From positions 57,076-121,075 of the forward strand of contig CAJTXU010000001.1 in assembly GCA_910584125.1 (NCBI GenBank): 64,000 nucleotides of DNA. Reading direction: 5' to 3'. Source of the DNA: an uncultured Muribaculaceae bacterium (GTDB taxonomy: Bacteria > Bacteroidota > Bacteroidia > Bacteroidales > Muribaculaceae). The translations under genes and the position numbers were made by a program. Shown here piece after piece: positions 61,120-64,000 of the stretch (its first letter is position 1; the number at the start of each line of letters is the position of its first letter). Below the pieces are notes generated by a model. It was not told the origin of the DNA. It ran no database searches and saw nothing but the letters and a program-made list of their open reading frames with translations.

Positions 61120-62795
61120 CGGTCAGGTGCCATGAATTTCATGTCGGGCGATATGGCCCGAACATCCCGGAAATGCGCGTCCTTCCATCCGAGGCCGACG
61201 ACGAAATATGAATATCTGCGTCCGTCTCCCTCCGAGCGGAACGATACCTGCTTGACTCTCATCGGACGCATGCCCGAGCCGTAGTCAACCATCATCTCCC
61301 AGTCGGAGACAGAGCAGTCGTTACGCCTCAGCTCGCGCTCCATCCCGACGTCCTCGGCCATAAAAAGATAGCCGTCCTTGATTCTCACGCCCGAGCCGCC
61401 CGGCACCGCCTCGCCGCTCGCGTCCGCCACGTTGCGCAACGCCTCGGGGACGACGCCCCACAGCGAGTCGTAACCACCGAATTCATCCGGATCCGCCGCG
61501 CAGAATTTGAGACTCTCGTAATATATGTCGGTATAATAGCCAGAATAGGGCAGATAGCCGCATATAGCCGGGATGTCGCTGAATTGGGTTATCGCGGCGA
61601 AACGCGACCGCCCGGGCGCGACGAGCCATTCGCTCAGCTGTCGGTCGGCTATTCGCCTGATGCGCAGCGCGTAGCAGTCCACATACCCGAGCCATACGAA
61701 TGTCAGCGCGAGGAGCGGAGCCCATATCGCCGAGTTTCGCCACGTATACCGGCTCCAGAACGCCGGATATCCCGTCCGCAACAGGTAGACGGCCATAACG
61801 CAGGCCATGAAGTAGGCCCACCATCCCGCGCGCAGGAACTGACCGGAACGCAGCGCTATCGCGAGCGAGACCATTATGCCCACCAGCCCGAAAACTATCA
61901 GCCTGTCAATCGGAGCTTTACGGAGCCGGGCGCGTATCGCTCGGACCGCTCCCCAGACAACCACCGCCAGACATGGCCACGCCGCCATAATGAAATATAT
62001 AAGTTCGACCGGGCCGAGCCCCGGGGCATCGGTGCGCGCCATCCGCGCCCTCATGCCGGGCACGGCCAGAAGCAATGCTGTCGCTGTCAGCATTCCGGCC
62101 GCCGCGCATAGCGTTCGCCTGTCGCGCCCCTTGCCTTCAAGCAGATAGACCGCAAGCAGGCCGCATCCCGCGGGCAGTGCGATGCCCTCATGCCAGCCGC
62201 CGGCCAGAAGCCCGAACGCGAATGCAGCCATACAGACTGCCGCTCCATAGGCCTGTCTCTTCCTAAGCCAGACAAGCAGCAGCATCGTGAACGCCGTGCC
62301 GGGTATGTAGTTGAGCTGGAACACAAGCTCCGTCAGACCGTCGCGCCAGGGAAGCACCGCCGCCATGAGCACCACAAGCAGCGGGACAAGAGCCGAACGC
62401 CGCCAGTCTATTCCGGATATGGCCAGCGTCGCGCGGAACGCCACCATAAGTAGGATAGTCATGACCGTGGCCCCGACCCATTTGGGAGCAAGCAGCAATG
62501 GAGATGAAACTAACATCGCGAGGCGCGCATGGTCGTCATGATACCTGAATGTCCATGTGTCGGCAATCTCGCGCCACGGGAAACCCGACGTGAAGCCTAT
62601 GCCTTCGTCCGTGTCGTTCAGGCCACGATCGGCATACCAGTCATGAAACAGATGCAGGTATCCGATATCGTCGCCATAGCGCGGCATGGCATACATGAAC
62701 AGCCACATACCCACGGCAAAGAGCGCCACCCACAGCAGGTTGACGCTCCACGCAAGTCGATTGTCATTACAAGGAACCTTCTTCATCTTAATCAT
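61116..62795 (-). CDS. DUF6056-like membrane protein, array copy 1
   Basis: This 559-residue copy starts at an ATG overlapping the transposase stop (start 62795; 62786 also possible). It has MPRYGDDIGYL after helix 1, APKWVGATV, DWRRSALVP, LPWRDGLTELVFQLNY, GGWHEGIALP, RAGWW and GDGRRYSYF. The function is probably sugar transfer from a lipid donor at the outer face of the inner membrane, inferred from context. It is the first member of the array after the transposase. Confidence 0.75.
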   Translation of the reverse strand: MIKMKKVPCNDNRLAWSVNLLWVALFAVGMWLFMYAMPRYGDDIGYLHLFHDWYADRGLNDTDEGIGFTSGFPWREIADTWTFRYHDDHARLAMLVSSPLLLAPKWVGATVMTILLMVAFRATLAISGIDWRRSALVPLLVVLMAAVLPWRDGLTELVFQLNYIPGTAFTMLLLVWLRKRQAYGAAVCMAAFAFGLLAGGWHEGIALPAGCGLLAVYLLEGKGRDRRTLCAAAGMLTATALLLAVPGMRARMARTDAPGLGPVELIYFIMAAWPCLAVVVWGAVRAIRARLRKAPIDRLIVFGLVGIMVSLAIALRSGQFLRAGWWAYFMACVMAVYLLRTGYPAFWSRYTWRNSAIWAPLLALTFVWLGYVDCYALRIRRIADRQLSEWLVAPGRSRFAAITQFSDIPAICGYLPYSGYYTDIYYESLKFCAADPDEFGGYDSLWGVVPEALRNVADASGEAVPGGSGVRIKDGYLFMAEDVGMERELRRNDCSVSDWEMMVDYGSGMRPMRVKQVSFRSEGDGRRYSYFVVGLGWKDAHFRDVRAISPDMKFMAPDR

Positions 62796-63865
62796 CCCTT
62801 TATCGCCAATCTTGTGTCGGCAGGCATCTTTGCGATTGCCGCCGCGAAATCATTCATCGTGTGAAATTCGGTATATCCGGCCGTCGATTTACGGCCGACA
62901 TTCTCAGGCCATGGTGCGAGCAGCAGCAAGCGTCCTTCCGCGCAAATCTCGAACTCCCTTCCCCTGGGCTTGAAACGCTCCTCGAAACCACAGTCCCTCA
63001 GTTTGATAACCGATCCGCCCATCTCAAGCGCCAGGTTCATGATCTCCTTCTCGGCTGGATGGATGAATGGCGAGATGGGTATCGCCCCATAGGCAGCTTT
63101 ACGAAGGCATTCATCCTTATAGTCTGAAAACTCCTTCTCGCTCCATCTGCGGTGGATTCTGACCGGCATCAGATTGTAGTGCCGCAACAGAAAGATATTT
63201 CCGAACGCGGCATATTCGCGCTCCCCGATGTTCAGATGAAGATATCGCCTGAACAATTCCGGGTTTTTCCTCTTTATCAGAGCGCGACGCGGATTGTCAC
63301 GGATATAGGCTATCACCTTCTCCAGCTGGTCGTGATTGAATATGATGACGTCGTGGAAAGTCTTGAACAGGCTCATAAACTCCGGAAATTCCCCCATTTT
63401 GTTGTAATGACTCGAACAGGCACCGAAAAAACCGGCCAGCAGATATCCCAGCTTTCGTTTGAGCCGCGTCCTGACTTGCAGAGCGAAATGGATGTGATCG
63501 GGCATGATGACATATTGCAGGACTCTAAGCTCGGGATGAAACTTAGAAATGGACTTCAGTTCGGTCTCAATCTTCTTCCCCAGTTCGGTTAGGTCGGGAT
63601 AAATCAGGGAGCCCGACTTCAATTCAGCAGGGGAGAGATTGGGGAGCGAAGAAAGAGCGGGCCTGCCATCCTCTTCGGTGGCGGTGATATGGTAATAACC
63701 CGGGGCGCAATAATCATGGAACCAGGCCCTTCTGGGTCGGCTTCTGTCAGGCTCCCGCTTGAACTGCTGCGCGTTATTACGCGCCGGGAAGCCCTTGGCA
63801 CCGAACTTGCGGATATAATCCTCCTTTTTCCCGTCCTGCTTTTCTTTCCCGTCCTGCTTCTCCAT
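62792..63865 (-). CDS. REP-associated tyrosine transposase (RAYT, Y1/HUH type)
   Basis: This 357-residue single-stranded-DNA transposase belongs to the Y1_Tnp (IS200/IS605-related) group. The HUH motif is YVIMPDHIHFALQV (His-Ile-His), and the probable catalytic Tyr lies in KVIAYIRDNPRRAL, a signature of RAYTs. The start at 63865 was chosen; a GTG at 63928 would extend it into a repeat. The C-terminal part (about 250-357) is longer than usual. Its stop overlaps the start of array copy 1, so the two are coupled, which is unusual for a RAYT. Confidence 0.88.
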   Translation of the reverse strand: MEKQDGKEKQDGKKEDYIRKFGAKGFPARNNAQQFKREPDRSRPRRAWFHDYCAPGYYHITATEEDGRPALSSLPNLSPAELKSGSLIYPDLTELGKKIETELKSISKFHPELRVLQYVIMPDHIHFALQVRTRLKRKLGYLLAGFFGACSSHYNKMGEFPEFMSLFKTFHDVIIFNHDQLEKVIAYIRDNPRRALIKRKNPELFRRYLHLNIGEREYAAFGNIFLLRHYNLMPVRIHRRWSEKEFSDYKDECLRKAAYGAIPISPFIHPAEKEIMNLALEMGGSVIKLRDCGFEERFKPRGREFEICAEGRLLLLAPWPENVGRKSTAGYTEFHTMNDFAAAIAKMPADTRLAIKG

Positions 63866-63907
63866 TTCCTTTAAGTTTTGGTTTTCGCTTGAGTCTTCAG
63901 TTTCTAT

Positions 63908-64000
63908 CTTCGGCTTCCGCCTCAGCACAGTCAGAAATCCGCCTTCCCGGAGCGAGGCGGCAGCCGAGCTTCCTTTCCGGGGCGAGGCGGCACCCGAGCT
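63908..64000. repeat. REP-like repeats in both orientations upstream of the transposase
   Basis: An inverted unit at 63908-63930 is followed by direct units at 63941-63970 and 63971-64000, the last running to the window end. The pair around 63911-63968 can form a 12-of-13-bp stem (CGGCTTCCGCCTC with GAGGCGGCAGCCG). The units match the 30-bp repeat in array copy 4. This is the arrangement typical of REP pairs (BIMEs) beside their RAYT. Confidence 0.8.

Overview
This window is high-GC DNA from a member of the Bacteroidota, most likely order Bacteroidales and plausibly family Muribaculaceae (placement is inference). The supporting signs are a fused MurF-alanine racemase gene, TAnnTTTG-type -7 promoter boxes with TTTG-type -33 boxes, DUF5686 and C10-peptidase secreted proteins, three secreted proteins ending in type IX secretion-like tails, and the absence of strong Shine-Dalgarno sites. 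I found no tRNA or rRNA gene and no CRISPR array.

Layout. 1-2.5 kb: minus-strand phage-like genes (start of an unknown gene, a SU10-like major capsid protein, and a Ser/Glu-repeat protein) among microsatellite-like intergenic repeats. 2.6-11.2 kb: murF-alr, then an efflux operon (TolC-like outer membrane protein, HlyD-like adaptor, two ABC-2 permeases with no ATPase gene) ending in a lipid A acyltransferase. 11.3-22 kb: minus-strand secreted and surface proteins (a lipoprotein, a choice-of-anchor J protein, a DUF5686 outer-membrane protein, a C10 cysteine protease) and an aminotransferase, with a fold-back element at 15.1-15.3 kb. 21.7-28 kb: a tight minus-strand housekeeping cluster (yqeY, serS, a pseudokinase, a GNAT protein, menG/ubiE, a U32 peptidase-family protein, an esterase). 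28.5-35.6 kb: a small lipoprotein, a secreted GH13 amylase, DUF695 and DUF2027 proteins, phoH and sufB. 35.9-39.8 kb: a sugar aminotransferase coupled to trkA-trkH. 39.8-41 kb: a small decayed island with a DUF4143-type ATPase remnant, 14-bp direct repeats and a higBA toxin-antitoxin locus whose toxin is broken by a 16-bp duplication. 41-52.6 kb: an exonuclease, alanine dehydrogenase, a GT4 glycosyltransferase coupled to a large membrane protein, pyrG, yidC, a polyferredoxin, thyA and a GtrB-like polyprenyl-phosphate glycosyltransferase. 52.7-64 kb: six more paralogues of that membrane protein in one overlapping minus-strand array, headed by a REP-associated tyrosine transposase (RAYT).

The strongest candidate for an undescribed system is the last region. 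Six paralogous multi-pass membrane proteins (DUF6056-like; a GT-C-type glycosyltransferase role is inferred) are joined mostly by ATGA overlaps behind a RAYT. They converge on a GtrB-like gene that could supply a polyprenyl-phosphate sugar. One paralogue carries six in-frame copies of a 30-bp repeat, and related copies flank the RAYT. This suggests a surface-glycan modification array being diversified by duplication and by REP-type repeats.
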